Shown here: piece by piece, positions 43,876 through 53,171 of the stretch
Layout: each line of letters begins with the position of its first letter
How positions within the stretch are numbered: position 1 is the first letter of the stretch
From: Pokkaliibacter sp. MBI-7
Lineage (GTDB): Bacteria > Pseudomonadota > Gammaproteobacteria > Pseudomonadales > Balneatricaceae
Length of the DNA: 64,000 nt
Direction of reading: 5' to 3'
NCBI RefSeq assembly: GCF_029846635.1
Contig: NZ_JARVTG010000001.1
Span: forward strand, 3,538,501-3,602,500
Made by a program: the position numbers and the translations under genes
The notes under the pieces: model-generated
The model's database searches: none
What the model was told of the DNA's origin: nothing
The model's input: only the letters and a program-made list of their open reading frames with translations

Positions 43876-44091
43876 ACAGGCCTCTGTTCATGCGGGTATC
43901 CGTCATCATCCGGTAAATGGAGCGTAAAAGCGTTGCTGGCGGCGAGGGTGTGGCCGCTCCGACCGTTATCATGCGGCCTTTGCCCTTGATGATGCGGTGA
44001 ACAGAGTGGCAGCATGCGGTCCGTTATAGTCCCTTGGGACGAGTGACCGACGCGCAGCAGATCGTTAACACGCTCACAGGAGAGAGCAAGG

Positions 44092-45111
44092 GTGAGAGTA
44101 GCCATCGTCAATGATTCGCCTCTGGCGCAGGAGGTACTGCGCCGTGTGCTGCTGACAGCTCCGGGGTATCAGCTTGCCTGGCAGGCCGTCAATGGTGCCG
44201 AGGCGGTAAAGCGCTGTGCTGACGATGTGCCGGATGTGATCCTGATGGACCTGCTGATGCCGGTGATGGATGGTGTTGAAGCCACCCGGCAGATCATGGC
44301 CAATAGCCCTTGTGCGATCCTGATCGTTACCTCCGATGTGGACCGGCATATGAGCCGGGTGTTCAGCGCCATGGGTTATGGTGCGCTGGACGCGGTGAAT
44401 ACTCCGATGCTGAATGGCAGCGGGCTTTCCTCGGCCGATCAGCTGGACAGTACGGCGTTACTGCGAAAAATTCATAATATCCGCTGGTTGACGGCGGTCA
44501 GCGGCAGCAAGGACAGCAAACCGGGAAATGGTCAGGGTGAGCCAGCGCAGGTCACCCAGTTGGTCGCTTTGGGCGCCTCTGCAGGCGGGCCGGCGGCACT
44601 GGCCGAGTTGTTGCAGCGGTTGCCGGGTGACTTCCCGGCGGCACTGGTACTGGTTCAGCATGTGGATGAAGTGTTTGCTGCTGGCATGGCTGAGTGGCTG
44701 ACTTCGCAGTCGAATATACCTGTCCGGCTGGCCAGAGAAGGTGACAGCCCGGTGGCGGGGCAGTTGCTGATGGCCGGAACCTCTGATCACTTGCGCCTGT
44801 CTACCGAGGGACGGTTGTACTACACCGCTGAGCCGATGAGCCATGTTTACCGGCCATCGATTGATGTGTTTTTTACCAGCGTGGCACAATACTGGTCCGG
44901 CAGTGCGGTCGGTGTGCTGTTGACCGGTATGGGGCGTGATGGCGCACAGGGTTTGAAGGCCATGCGTAACCGGGGCTTCATCACACTGGCGCAGGATGAA
45001 GCCAGTTCTGCGGTGTATGGCATGCCCAAGGCTGCGGCAGCCATGGATGCCGCGAGTGAAATTCTGCCGCTGCAGCGCATGGCGGAACGCCTGAGCGCTG
45101 TATTTTTCTGA
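44092..45111 (+). CDS. wspF: CheB-type methylesterase WspF
   Basis: 339 residues from GTG 44092 (VRVAIVNDSPLAQEVL) with AGGAGAG upstream. Receiver domain with ILMDLLMPVMDGVEAT, then methylesterase domain with the catalytic Ser in LGASAGGPAALAELL, the His in LVQHVDEVFAAGM, and the Asp in GMGRDGAQGL. Removes methyl groups from WspA and resets signalling; loss of WspF locks the pathway on in Pseudomonas (established knowledge). 216 bases separate it from wspE, with no gene between. Confidence 0.94.
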   Translation: MRVAIVNDSPLAQEVLRRVLLTAPGYQLAWQAVNGAEAVKRCADDVPDVILMDLLMPVMDGVEATRQIMANSPCAILIVTSDVDRHMSRVFSAMGYGALDAVNTPMLNGSGLSSADQLDSTALLRKIHNIRWLTAVSGSKDSKPGNGQGEPAQVTQLVALGASAGGPAALAELLQRLPGDFPAALVLVQHVDEVFAAGMAEWLTSQSNIPVRLAREGDSPVAGQLLMAGTSDHLRLSTEGRLYYTAEPMSHVYRPSIDVFFTSVAQYWSGSAVGVLLTGMGRDGAQGLKAMRNRGFITLAQDEASSAVYGMPKAAAAMDAASEILPLQRMAERLSAVFF

Positions 45112-45186
45112 TGGATGCGGGCAGGGAATGCGGTAAGGTTTTTGTTGTCCAGGCTGTGCGGCTCGGATTAATTGGGTAAAACGCTA

Positions 45187-46242
45187 ATGACTGACGTATT
45201 TGAACACGAAGATGAGCTGATCACGGTGGATCAGCCGGTAATGGTGCTGTTAGTGGATGATCAGGCCATCATTGCCGAAGCGGTACGACGGGCACTGGCG
45301 ACCGAGTTCAATATCGATCTGCATTTCTGCTCTAACGCTGAACATGCCATCGATCAGGCGATCGAGATCAAACCGACTGTCATCTTGCAGGATCTGGTCA
45401 TGCCATCACTGGATGGCCTGTCACTGGTCAGGGCGTACCGGGCGCACCCCGCGACCCGCGATATTCCCATCATCGTGCTGTCCACCAAGGAAGAGCCGAA
45501 AATCAAGAGTGCCGCCTTTGCTGCCGGTGCCAATGATTATCTGGTCAAGCTGCCTGACGCCATCGAGCTGATTGCCCGTATTCGTTACCATTCACGCTCC
45601 TATCAGGCCCTGCAGCAGCGTGACGAGGCGTACCGTGCCCTGCGTCAGAGTCAGCAGCAGCTGCTGGAAACCAATCTGGTGCTGCAGCGCTTAACCCATT
45701 CTGATGGTCTGACAGCGTTGTCCAATCGTCGCCATTTTGATGATCATCTCGAAGGCGAATGGCGCCGTGCTCATCGCGACCAGACCTCCCTGTCGTTACT
45801 GATGATCGATATCGACTACTTCAAGCGATTCAATGACCAGTTCGGGCATATTGCCGGCGATGAAGCGCTGCAGCGGGTGGCTAACTGCATTGGTGAGAGC
45901 TGCAGCCGCCCCCATGATCTGGCTGCACGCTATGGCGGTGAGGAATTTGCGCTGATTCTGCCTTCTACCTCGGTGGCCGGAGTGAAGCTGATTGCAGAAA
46001 AAGTCAGGCGGCAGGTGGAAAAAATGGCGATCCCCCATGTGGCACCGAACGAAAACTCTGTTGTTACTGTCAGTATTGGCGCATCCTCCATTGTTCCCAA
46101 AGATGCGCGTCCGGCGCGTTTGCTGGTGGCTCTCGCTGACAGAGCCCTTTATGAGGCGAAGACCAGCGGTAAAAACCAGGTGGTGTTCCGTAATCAGGAC
46201 AACCTTGAGGATGGAGCTATGGACCCAGGTAGTTTCATCTGA
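45187..46242 (+). CDS. wspR: REC-GGDEF diguanylate cyclase WspR
   Basis: About 351 residues from ATG 45187 (an upstream GTG-type start at 45172 is possible). Receiver with LLVDDQAI, ILQDLVMPSLDGLSLV and LVKLPDAIELIA (the usual KP is KL), a coiled-coil linker (residues ~140-180), then GGDEF with ARYGGEEFALILP and the RPHD inhibitory site intact. Phosphorylation by WspE promotes clustering and c-di-GMP synthesis, favouring biofilm formation. Last gene of the wsp order. Confidence 0.95.
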   Translation: MTDVFEHEDELITVDQPVMVLLVDDQAIIAEAVRRALATEFNIDLHFCSNAEHAIDQAIEIKPTVILQDLVMPSLDGLSLVRAYRAHPATRDIPIIVLSTKEEPKIKSAAFAAGANDYLVKLPDAIELIARIRYHSRSYQALQQRDEAYRALRQSQQQLLETNLVLQRLTHSDGLTALSNRRHFDDHLEGEWRRAHRDQTSLSLLMIDIDYFKRFNDQFGHIAGDEALQRVANCIGESCSRPHDLAARYGGEEFALILPSTSVAGVKLIAEKVRRQVEKMAIPHVAPNENSVVTVSIGASSIVPKDARPARLLVALADRALYEAKTSGKNQVVFRNQDNLEDGAMDPGSFI

Positions 46243-46268
46243 TCAGGCAGGCCGGGCTTTGCCTGATC
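46241..46268. terminator. Hairpin after wspR
   Basis: GATCAGGCA (46241-46249) and TGCCTGATC (46260-46268) form a perfect 9-bp stem beginning at the wspR stop. No T-run follows, so it may be a weak terminator or a processing site rather than a strong stop. Confidence 0.45.
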
Positions 46269-46286
46269 GAGCTGGAAGGAGTGTGA

Positions 46287-47384
46287 ATGCGCCTGTTTCG
46301 TTGCCAGAGTTGCCAGCAAACGGTTTTTTTTGAAAATACCCACTGTGAACACTGCCGCGCACACCTGGGCTTTATCGCCGAGCATATAGAAATGACCGCT
46401 TTCAGTGCGGAGACTGATGAGGAGGCTGAATGCTGGCGTGATCAGATCCCCCATAGCGAGCGTATGTGGCGCTATTGCGGCAATCATGCCTATCAGGTCT
46501 GCAACTGGTTGGTCCCCGCTGACAGCGACTCAACACTGTGTGAGGCCTGTCGTCTCAATCGCACTATCCCTGATCTGGGTGATGCTGAAAGGCTGAACGG
46601 CTGGCGTGCAATAGAAATGGCCAAACACCGGCTGGTGTACGCACTGCTGCGTCTGAGGCTGCCGTTGCTGAGCAAACACGAAGACAGTGAGCGTGGCCTG
46701 GCCTTTGATTTTCTGGCAGATGCTGCTCCTGCTTTTCGTGAAGGACCGGGCGTACAGACCGGCCATGTACAGGGGGTGATTACCCTCAATATTGCCGAGG
46801 CTGATCCGGTAGCAAGGGAGGCCATGCGGCAGGACATGGCAGAACCCTATCGTACCCTGCTCGGGCATGTGCGCCATGAAAGTGGTCACTATTACTGGGA
46901 CCGGCTGGTTGCCAACAGCCAGTGGCTGGCGCCGTTTCGCGCACTATTCGGGGATGAGCAGCAGGACTACGCCCAGGCATTACAGCAACATTATCAGCAA
47001 GGCGCCCCACTGGACTGGCAGCAGCGTCATATCAGTGCTTATGCCAGCATGCACCCCTGGGAGGACTGGGCTGAAACCTGGGCTCACTATCTGCACATGG
47101 TGGATACGCTGGAAACGGCGTATGCCTTTGGGCTGACGATTAGCCCAGGGGCAAAGCCACAGGCGGAGCCTGACGCGGAAGTGGAGTGTGATCCCTATCG
47201 TCAGACAGATTTCGACACCCTGTTTGAGGCATGGTTACCGCTGACCTTTGCCGTAAACAGCCTTAATCGCAGTATGGGGCAGCCTGATCTCTATCCCTTC
47301 GTCATTTCTCCCTTAGTCGCCTCTAAAATGGACTTTGTCCACCGTGTTATCGCCGCCTCGGCTGTGCTTACAAAGGCGGTCTAG
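46287..47384 (+). CDS. Putative zinc-binding metallopeptidase (Peptidase_Mx type)
   Basis: 365 residues, soluble, no signal peptide. The N-terminus is a zinc-ribbon: CQSCQQ and CEHCRAH, with a further CEACR near residue 85. The middle carries LLGHVRHESGHYYWDRL (about 190-206), an HExxH-like metal site (HESGH) with an additional Glu in EDWAETWAHYLHM (about 250), as in the family usually annotated putative zinc-binding metallopeptidase. Substrate unknown. AAGGAG precedes ATG 46287; 44 bases after wspR, so partial read-through from the wsp operon is possible. Confidence 0.85.
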   Translation: MRLFRCQSCQQTVFFENTHCEHCRAHLGFIAEHIEMTAFSAETDEEAECWRDQIPHSERMWRYCGNHAYQVCNWLVPADSDSTLCEACRLNRTIPDLGDAERLNGWRAIEMAKHRLVYALLRLRLPLLSKHEDSERGLAFDFLADAAPAFREGPGVQTGHVQGVITLNIAEADPVAREAMRQDMAEPYRTLLGHVRHESGHYYWDRLVANSQWLAPFRALFGDEQQDYAQALQQHYQQGAPLDWQQRHISAYASMHPWEDWAETWAHYLHMVDTLETAYAFGLTISPGAKPQAEPDAEVECDPYRQTDFDTLFEAWLPLTFAVNSLNRSMGQPDLYPFVISPLVASKMDFVHRVIAASAVLTKAV

Positions 47385-47402
47385 CCGAAGTAAGAAAGCG
47401 AA

Positions 47403-47423
47403 ACGGACTCCATGGGAGTCCGT
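47403..47423. terminator. Convergent-gene hairpin terminator
   Basis: ACGGACTCC and GGAGTCCGT form a 9-bp stem around ATG, between the metallopeptidase (plus) and the FliL-like gene (minus). T-content is modest on either side. Confidence 0.65.
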
Positions 47424-47446
47424 CTCTAACTGCAGGCGGCAGGTGC

Positions 47447-47875
47447 TTAGTCCTGCACGATAAAGCTCGGCATCAGCAGGTTGGTGATGTAGGCCTCTCC
47501 TTCTTCGTTGTTCAGTACATCCTGAGCGGTCTTCAACGCTTCCTGACGCAGTTTCTCCCGCCCTTCGACGGTTTTCATGTCCTCATCGGTCTGACGGCTG
47601 AACAGCAGCACCAGATCGTTGCGGATCTGCGCCGCGTGATATTTGACTAAAAAGGCACCCTGATCGGAACTTACCCGGAAACTGATGGTCGCTTTAATGT
47701 ACTTCAAATGGGGTCCGGGTTTACCGAAGTTGACGACCAGCGGATCATCGAACTCGACATAGAAGGCCTGGGGAGCCGCAGGCTTCTCTTCTTCAGAGGA
47801 CCAGGCCTGAGGCAGTGCCAGCAAACAGCAGAGCAACAGCAGCAGGCGAGAGAGAGGGTGGCGTAGGGTCGTCAT
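47447..47875 (-). CDS. FliL-family protein
   Basis: 142 residues from ATG 47875 (MTTLRHPLSRLL); the frame extends further upstream but without a site. A hydrophobic N-terminal segment ending LPQAWS reads like a signal peptide rather than the usual single anchor. The rest matches the FliL domain: FYVEFDDPLVVNFGKPGPHLKYIKATISF (seen in two parts), LRQEALKTAQDVLN and the tail ITNLLMPSFIVQD. FliL proteins support the flagellar motor, but no flagellar genes are nearby, so this is a stand-alone paralogue of unknown role. Confidence 0.85.
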   Translation of the reverse strand: MTTLRHPLSRLLLLLCCLLALPQAWSSEEEKPAAPQAFYVEFDDPLVVNFGKPGPHLKYIKATISFRVSSDQGAFLVKYHAAQIRNDLVLLFSRQTDEDMKTVEGREKLRQEALKTAQDVLNNEEGEAYITNLLMPSFIVQD

Positions 47876-48099
47876 GGTATGGGTGTCCTGACCAGTGTCG
47901 CAGGAAGTACAAAGCATCTGGCGATTACTATAAACGCACCGCTCCGGCTTCTCCAGTTTCAACCGGGCTTGCGCCAGCTTGTCAGCAGGTGGGTGAATAG
48001 CTAGTGTGGGCGGCAGTTTGCAGTAACGGCATGGGGCACAGTGTAAACAGCTGATGTTCAGGATTTAAGCGCTTTTATACGAAAAGAGGTTGGCAAGGA

Positions 48100-48588
48100 A
48101 TGGTAGTGGGTGATCGTGTCGTCAATGGTGTAGTCGCCGCAGGATGTGCAGCGATGCTGGCAACAGCCTTCTATATTGAAAACTTCATGGGGCTGGAGCC
48201 CTGCCCGTTGTGCCTGATGCAGCGTCTGGTATTTGCCGCAATCGGTCTTGTGTGTTTGCTCGGTTGTTTGCATAACCCGGGTCGTGGCGGGCAGCGTGGT
48301 TATGCTGGTGTGATGCTGCTGATTGCCCTGGCCGGAATCGGTCTGGCCTGGCGTCAGCTCTGGCTGCAGAGCCTGCCTCCAGAGGAAGTGCCTGCGTGCG
48401 GGCCGGGTATCTATTACATGCTGGATCGTTTCCCCCTTGGTGATGTACTGGCCAGCATGATCAAAGGTACAGGTGATTGCGCCGAGGTACAGTTGTTTCT
48501 CGGAGTCAGTATTCCGGTATGGTCGCTGCTGGCCTTTATTGGCTGTGCTGCCATCGCACTTTTCCAGATGTTCAGGCGTCGCGCCTGA
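48100..48588 (+). CDS. dsbB: Disulfide bond formation protein B
   Basis: 162 residues, four membrane helices. The first Cys pair is in EPCPLCLMQRL (residues ~30-41, CxxC as CPLC) and the second pair is the separated Cys of VPACGPG and GDCAEV in the second periplasmic loop. Reoxidises DsbA and passes electrons to quinone; the Arg next to the first pair is the quinone-site Arg. AGAGGT about 9 bases upstream of ATG 48100. Monocistronic; the 137-bp and 136-bp flanking gaps show no genes. Confidence 0.96.
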   Translation: MVVGDRVVNGVVAAGCAAMLATAFYIENFMGLEPCPLCLMQRLVFAAIGLVCLLGCLHNPGRGGQRGYAGVMLLIALAGIGLAWRQLWLQSLPPEEVPACGPGIYYMLDRFPLGDVLASMIKGTGDCAEVQLFLGVSIPVWSLLAFIGCAAIALFQMFRRRA

Positions 48589-48724
48589 ACTGCAGTGGCT
48601 CTTTGTATCCCCTGCGGCGCGTCTTCATTTAGGTAATTTATGACAGGATTGCCCCAGCTGATACGTTGGCAGTTGCAGTACAACTTGGTAGAGTGCTGTA
48701 AGCGTAAGTACAAGGGGCCTTGCT

Positions 48725-49204
48725 ATGTTGGAAAAATGTGAGTCAGCCAAGGAGCGTTGGGGTGGAGTCAGCGACCTGATCGACGCCTGGTTGCAGGATC
48801 GTCAGGAAGTGCTGGTAGCCTACTTCAACTGTTCGCGGCGCGACCACGACAAGAGCCTGCATGCTCGTGTGCAGAAGTTGTGCTCATGGCTGGTCGATTA
48901 TGCGTCCAAAGGCCATTTCGAGATCTATGAATTGCTGCTGCAAGAGGCAGAGCAGTTCAATGATGGCGGACTTGAGCTGGCTGCCACGCTGATGCCCAAG
49001 GTGGAGTCCACCACCCAGATTTTGCTCGACTTCAATGATGACTTCAGCAGTGAAGATGACATGACTCTGGCACAGGAAGAGGGCCTGCCTGATCGCCTGT
49101 CGGAGTTGGGTGAAGTGCTGGAAGAGCGCTTTGGCCTGGAAGATCAGCTGATCGAACTGCTGCACTTCATTCATCGCGATCGTATCGCCGACGAAGTGGT
49201 GTAA
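48725..49204 (+). CDS. rsd: Anti-sigma-70 regulator Rsd/AlgQ
   Basis: 159 residues with the Rsd/AlgQ sequence pattern: LIDAWLQDRQEVLVAYFNCS, a conserved LCSWLVDYASKGHFEIYE, and a C-terminal FHRDRI-like LLHFIHRDRIADEV. Binds region 4 of the primary sigma factor and frees RNA polymerase for alternative sigma factors. In pseudomonads the same family (AlgQ) also affects alginate and siderophore genes. Standing next to dsbB is the conserved gammaproteobacterial arrangement. AAGGGG precedes ATG 48725. Confidence 0.93.
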   Translation: MLEKCESAKERWGGVSDLIDAWLQDRQEVLVAYFNCSRRDHDKSLHARVQKLCSWLVDYASKGHFEIYELLLQEAEQFNDGGLELAATLMPKVESTTQILLDFNDDFSSEDDMTLAQEEGLPDRLSELGEVLEERFGLEDQLIELLHFIHRDRIADEVV

Positions 49205-49215
49205 AGTCAGTCCTT

Positions 49216-49250
49216 CCTTACCCTGCCGCTGCTGACTGGTATGGGTAAGG
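49216..49250 (+). terminator. Hairpin downstream of rsd
   Basis: CCTTACCC (49216-49223) pairs with GGGTAAGG (49243-49250), just after the rsd stop. No T-run follows, so terminator strength is uncertain. The rest of 49205-49447 (243 bases) contains no gene I can support. Confidence 0.5.
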
Positions 49251-49447
49251 AGGTTCTAATGGCGTCGATGATGTACACCACCTCTATTTGTATAAATATC
49301 CCTCTGCGTTTCTCGTCTCTTTTCCCTGATCTTCATTTCTTATCCATGGCTTGCTGACGGCGTTTGCTGTTTGTGCCATCACATTGCAGATCATCATGTC
49401 GCAGGAGAGTGGGCTGCGCCCGGCGAAGCCGATACGCAGCGTAGGTG

Positions 49448-50167
49448 TCAGCTGAGGAAAGCGGGAGGGTTGTCGGTGATGATCGCATCCATGCCCCAGG
49501 CCCAGTGTTTGGCCACTAATTCTGGTTCATTGGCGGTATAGCAATAGAGCTGATAGCCCGCGCTCTTGATCGCCTTGGCCTGCTTGTAGCTCAGCTGGCT
49601 GTAGTCACAGTGCAGACTGTAAGCGTTGATAGCCCGCAGTTCGCTCTCCCAGTTGGCAGGAATACCTTCATACAGCTGGCCAAGAGGGTAACGACATTGC
49701 AGTGCTCTGCAGCGCAGCAACGCGCCGTGATTGAAACTGGAAATGACCAGCATCTCGGGTTCTTGCCAGTATTTGTTCAGCAGTGCCAGTGTAGGGTCGA
49801 CAATCCGGGGATAATCACTGCCTTCGTATTTGATCTCCAGATTCAGACCCATGCCCAGGCTCTGGATCAGCTGTACCGCATCCAGCAGGGAGGGGATACG
49901 CTCCTGACTGAAGATCGGGTCGAACCAGCTGCCTGCATCCAGGCTTTTAAGATAGTCCCAGCTGGCTTCTTCGAGCAGCCCTTTGCCGTTGCTGCAGCGT
50001 TCCAGAGTGTCATCGTGGAAAATCACCAGTGAGCCATCATTGGTGACAGATACATCAATCTCTACCCAGGTGGCGCCGGTTTCAAAGGCCTTGCGAATAG
50101 AGGCCAGGGTATTCTCCGGGGCCAGGCTGGCTGCACCGCGGTGGCCGATGACACGCACATCTTGCAT
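49448..50167 (-). CDS. ugpQ: Glycerophosphodiester phosphodiesterase, cytoplasmic
   Basis: 239 residues without a signal peptide, as expected of UgpQ rather than periplasmic GlpQ. TIM-barrel catalytic signatures are VIGHRGAASLAPENTLAS (catalytic His), VEIDVSVTNDGSLVIFHDD (metal-binding Glu/Asp and second His), LNLEIKYEG. Hydrolyses glycerophosphodiesters to glycerol 3-phosphate plus alcohol. It is the last gene of the ugpBAEC-ugpQ set, 129 bases beyond ugpC on the same strand, so it works on the diesters that the transporter brings in. Confidence 0.93.
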   Translation of the reverse strand: MQDVRVIGHRGAASLAPENTLASIRKAFETGATWVEIDVSVTNDGSLVIFHDDTLERCSNGKGLLEEASWDYLKSLDAGSWFDPIFSQERIPSLLDAVQLIQSLGMGLNLEIKYEGSDYPRIVDPTLALLNKYWQEPEMLVISSFNHGALLRCRALQCRYPLGQLYEGIPANWESELRAINAYSLHCDYSQLSYKQAKAIKSAGYQLYCYTANEPELVAKHWAWGMDAIITDNPPAFLS

Positions 50168-50296
50168 TCTTTCATTCCTTCGGCTGCGACGGCAGCGCTC
50201 AATGTTTGGCTTCCAGGAACGTGTTTACTTTCCGTCGTGGCCAGTCAGATCATATGAAAAGTGGTCTGGCTGGCCAGGGGCTGATCGTAACCCGTC

Positions 50297-51358
50297 CTAA
50301 ATTCGCTGTTGGGTGTTGATATCAAACAGATGCCACTGTTGCTGTGGCGCACGCAGGTAAAGCATCTGGTCAATGGCGGGTGTGAACGGTCCGGGTGCCC
50401 GTACTACAAGCAGTTCGCTGCGCCCTGCGGTATGGCCATAGATCAGACTCTCTGCACCAAGCGCCTCAACGGCTTTCACTTGCAGAGCAAAGTCGGCATC
50501 GCTCTCGCTACAGGGCTGCAGATGCTCGGGGCGAATCCCCCAGATCACTGCGCCTCGTACCTTCGTGTCAGCAGCCTGCAGGCTTACCTGTTCCGTCAGC
50601 TGCAGACCCTGATCGGTGATGGAAACAGGTAGCAGGTTCATTGAAGGGGAGCCGATAAACTCGGCGACGAAAGTGGTCGCTGGGCGCTCATACAATTCCA
50701 GTGGGCTGCCAATCTGTTCGGCATGACCCTTATTTAATACGACGAGCCGGTCAGCCAGGGTCATGGCTTCCACCTGATCGTGGGTCACGTACAGGGTGGT
50801 TGTACCAAGTTGGCGTTGCAACTGGCGTATTTCAACCCGCATCTGTACGCGCAACTTGGCATCCAGGTTGGACAGTGGCTCATCGAACAGAAATGCCTGA
50901 GGATGGCGAACCATAGCGCGGCCCATGGCCACACGTTGACGCTGACCCCCCGATAGCTGCTTGGGCTTGCGTTCAAGCAGGTCGGTCAGCCCAAGCAGGC
51001 GGGCGCTGTCCGACACCTTGCGCTGGATTTCGTCTTTACTGGCACCGCGATTACGCAGTCCGTAAGCCATGTTATCGAACACGGTCATATGGGGGTACAG
51101 CGCATAGTTCTGGAACACCATGGCAATATCGCGCTCTGCGGGTTCCTTTTCGTTCATGCGCTGGTTGTTGATCAGGAGTTCACCACTGCTGATGCTTTCC
51201 AGCCCCGCCACCATGCGTAGCAACGTAGACTTGCCACAGCCCGACGGGCCTACCAGTACAATAAACTCACCATCGGCAATATGCAGATCAATGGCAGGGA
51301 TAGCCTGGTAGCCGTTGGGGTAGGTCTTGCCGACCTGATTCAGTATTACTTCAGCCAT
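50297..51358 (-). CDS. ugpC: sn-Glycerol-3-phosphate ABC transporter ATPase
   Basis: 353 residues. Nucleotide-binding domain with Walker A GPSGCGKSTLLRM, Q-loop FQNYALYPHM, signature LSGGQRQRVAMGRAM, Walker B AFLFDEPLSNLDAKLR and H-loop VTHDQ; then a C-terminal OB-type regulatory domain (GIRPEHLQP) as in MalK/UgpC. Drives import of glycerol 3-phosphate and glycerophosphodiesters. Six bases after ugpE. Confidence 0.95.
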   Translation of the reverse strand: MAEVILNQVGKTYPNGYQAIPAIDLHIADGEFIVLVGPSGCGKSTLLRMVAGLESISSGELLINNQRMNEKEPAERDIAMVFQNYALYPHMTVFDNMAYGLRNRGASKDEIQRKVSDSARLLGLTDLLERKPKQLSGGQRQRVAMGRAMVRHPQAFLFDEPLSNLDAKLRVQMRVEIRQLQRQLGTTTLYVTHDQVEAMTLADRLVVLNKGHAEQIGSPLELYERPATTFVAEFIGSPSMNLLPVSITDQGLQLTEQVSLQAADTKVRGAVIWGIRPEHLQPCSESDADFALQVKAVEALGAESLIYGHTAGRSELLVVRAPGPFTPAIDQMLYLRAPQQQWHLFDINTQQRI

Positions 51359-51364
51359 GAGGAC

Positions 51365-52213
51365 TTATTTCTCCGTATCAACCAGGCCTTTGACAAACAG
51401 CTTCTGCATACCGACTACCACCAGTACTGGTGGCAGCATGGCCAGAATGGTGGTTGCCATAATGCTATTCCAGGCAATATCTCCTTCCGCCACGGACACC
51501 ATACGTTTGATGCTCATCACCAGGGTGTAGTAATGATCATCTGTCGTGATCAGCAGCGGCCAGAGATACTGGTTCCAACCGTAGATAAACAGGATGACAA
51601 ACAAGGCCGCGATATTGGTGCGTGACAGCGGCAACAGGATGTCTTTAAAGAAGCGCCAGGGGCCGGCACCGTCGATGCGGGCGGCTTCCACCAGCTCACC
51701 GGGAATGGTGAGAAAGCACTGCCGAAACAGGAAAGTCGCAGTGGCACTGGCAATCAGCGGCAGGGCGAGGCCGGTATAGCTGTTGAGCAGACTGAGATCG
51801 GCAACCACCTTATAGGTGGGGACGATACGTACCTCCACCGGCAGCATCAGGGTCATGAAGATGATCCAGAAACACAGCATGCGCAGCGGAAAGCGGAAGA
51901 ATACGATGGCATAGGCTGACAGGATGGAGATTGCTATCTTGCCCAGTGCGATGGCCAGTGCCATGACCAGCGAGTTGATCATCATCAGCCATACCGGTAC
52001 ATCCACACCGTTACCGGCGGCACTGAAAAGCACTTTCTTCCAGGTAATCCAGCCCTGGTCTCCAAACCACAACGGGATAACCCCCTGCTTGAACGCTTCT
52101 GCAGGGTGGGTTGAGGCGACCAGCGCGACCCAGATGGGGAGCGCGACAGCAATAATGCCGAGAATCAGGATGCAGTGACTGAACAGAGTCAGCCAGGGGC
52201 GACGTTCTATCAT
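51365..52213 (-). CDS. ugpE: sn-Glycerol-3-phosphate ABC transporter permease UgpE
   Basis: 282 residues, six membrane helices. The EAA loop that contacts the ATPase is ELVEAARIDGAGPWRFFKDILLP (given here in part: EAARIDGAGPWRFF). Its ATG overlaps the ugpA stop by one base, so translation is coupled. Second permease of the importer. Confidence 0.94.
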   Translation of the reverse strand: MIERRPWLTLFSHCILILGIIAVALPIWVALVASTHPAEAFKQGVIPLWFGDQGWITWKKVLFSAAGNGVDVPVWLMMINSLVMALAIALGKIAISILSAYAIVFFRFPLRMLCFWIIFMTLMLPVEVRIVPTYKVVADLSLLNSYTGLALPLIASATATFLFRQCFLTIPGELVEAARIDGAGPWRFFKDILLPLSRTNIAALFVILFIYGWNQYLWPLLITTDDHYYTLVMSIKRMVSVAEGDIAWNSIMATTILAMLPPVLVVVGMQKLFVKGLVDTEK

Positions 52214-53088
52214 CAGTACTGGACCTTACGTTCGATATAGCGGAATTGGATGACCGTCATCACTCCGACAATCATCATCAGAATGACCGATTGCGCCGAT
52301 GAGCTGCCAAGATCAAGGCCGATAAAGCCATCGTCGTACACCTTGTACACCAGTATCTTGGTGCTCTGGCCGGGGCCGCCGCTGGTGGTGGCATCGATGA
52401 TGCCGAAGGTGTCGAAGAAGGCGTAGACCAGATTGACTACCAGTAGGAAGAAGGTGGTAGGGGAGAGCAGTGGGAACACCACGGTCCAGAAACGCTTGAA
52501 CGGGCTGGCACCGTCAATGGCCGCTGCTTCAATCAGCGAACGTGGAATAGCTTGCAGTCCGGCCAGGAAAAACAGGAAGTTATAGCTAATCTGCTTCCAG
52601 GTGGCGGCAATGACAACCAGAGTCATGGCCTGATTACCATTGAGAAAATGGTTCCAGTTGATGCCTATGGACTTCAGCCAGACGGCAATCGGTCCGGTGG
52701 AGGGATCAAACATAACCCACCACAGCACCCCGGCCAGAGCAGGGGCGACGGCATAAGGCCAGATCAGCAGCGTTTTGTAGATGATTTGCCCTCGCATAAC
52801 CCGGTCAGCCATAACAGCCAGCAGCAGCGCCAGCGCAATGCCGACAAACGCTACGGCAAAGCTGAAAAACAGGGTAGTGCCGATCGAAGCGTAATAAAGG
52901 GGGTCTTGCAGCAGGTGGCTGAAGTTTTCCAGACCAACAAATTCGCTGCTCAAGCCAAAGGCATCCTCCTGATAGAAGGCCTGCTTGACTGCCTGCCCTG
53001 CAGGCCAGAGGAAGAATATGGCGGTTACCAGTAGCTGCGGTAGTAACAGCAGCCAGGGGAGGGTTCGTTGCGGGAAAGTTACGGTCAT
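52213..53088 (-). CDS. ugpA: sn-Glycerol-3-phosphate ABC transporter permease UgpA
   Basis: About 291 residues from ATG 53088 (MTVTFPQRTLPW); a start at 53115 would add nine. Six membrane helices and the EAA loop LIEAAAIDGASPFKRFW. First permease subunit, 83 bases after ugpB. Confidence 0.94.
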   Translation of the reverse strand: MTVTFPQRTLPWLLLLPQLLVTAIFFLWPAGQAVKQAFYQEDAFGLSSEFVGLENFSHLLQDPLYYASIGTTLFFSFAVAFVGIALALLLAVMADRVMRGQIIYKTLLIWPYAVAPALAGVLWWVMFDPSTGPIAVWLKSIGINWNHFLNGNQAMTLVVIAATWKQISYNFLFFLAGLQAIPRSLIEAAAIDGASPFKRFWTVVFPLLSPTTFFLLVVNLVYAFFDTFGIIDATTSGGPGQSTKILVYKVYDDGFIGLDLGSSSAQSVILMMIVGVMTVIQFRYIERKVQY

Positions 53089-53171
53089 GGGTGCTGACTC
53101 ACTTCCGTAAGGCACGGCATCAGAACACTGACACGCCCCGAAGACAGGGCGGTCAGTATTCTCACGACACC

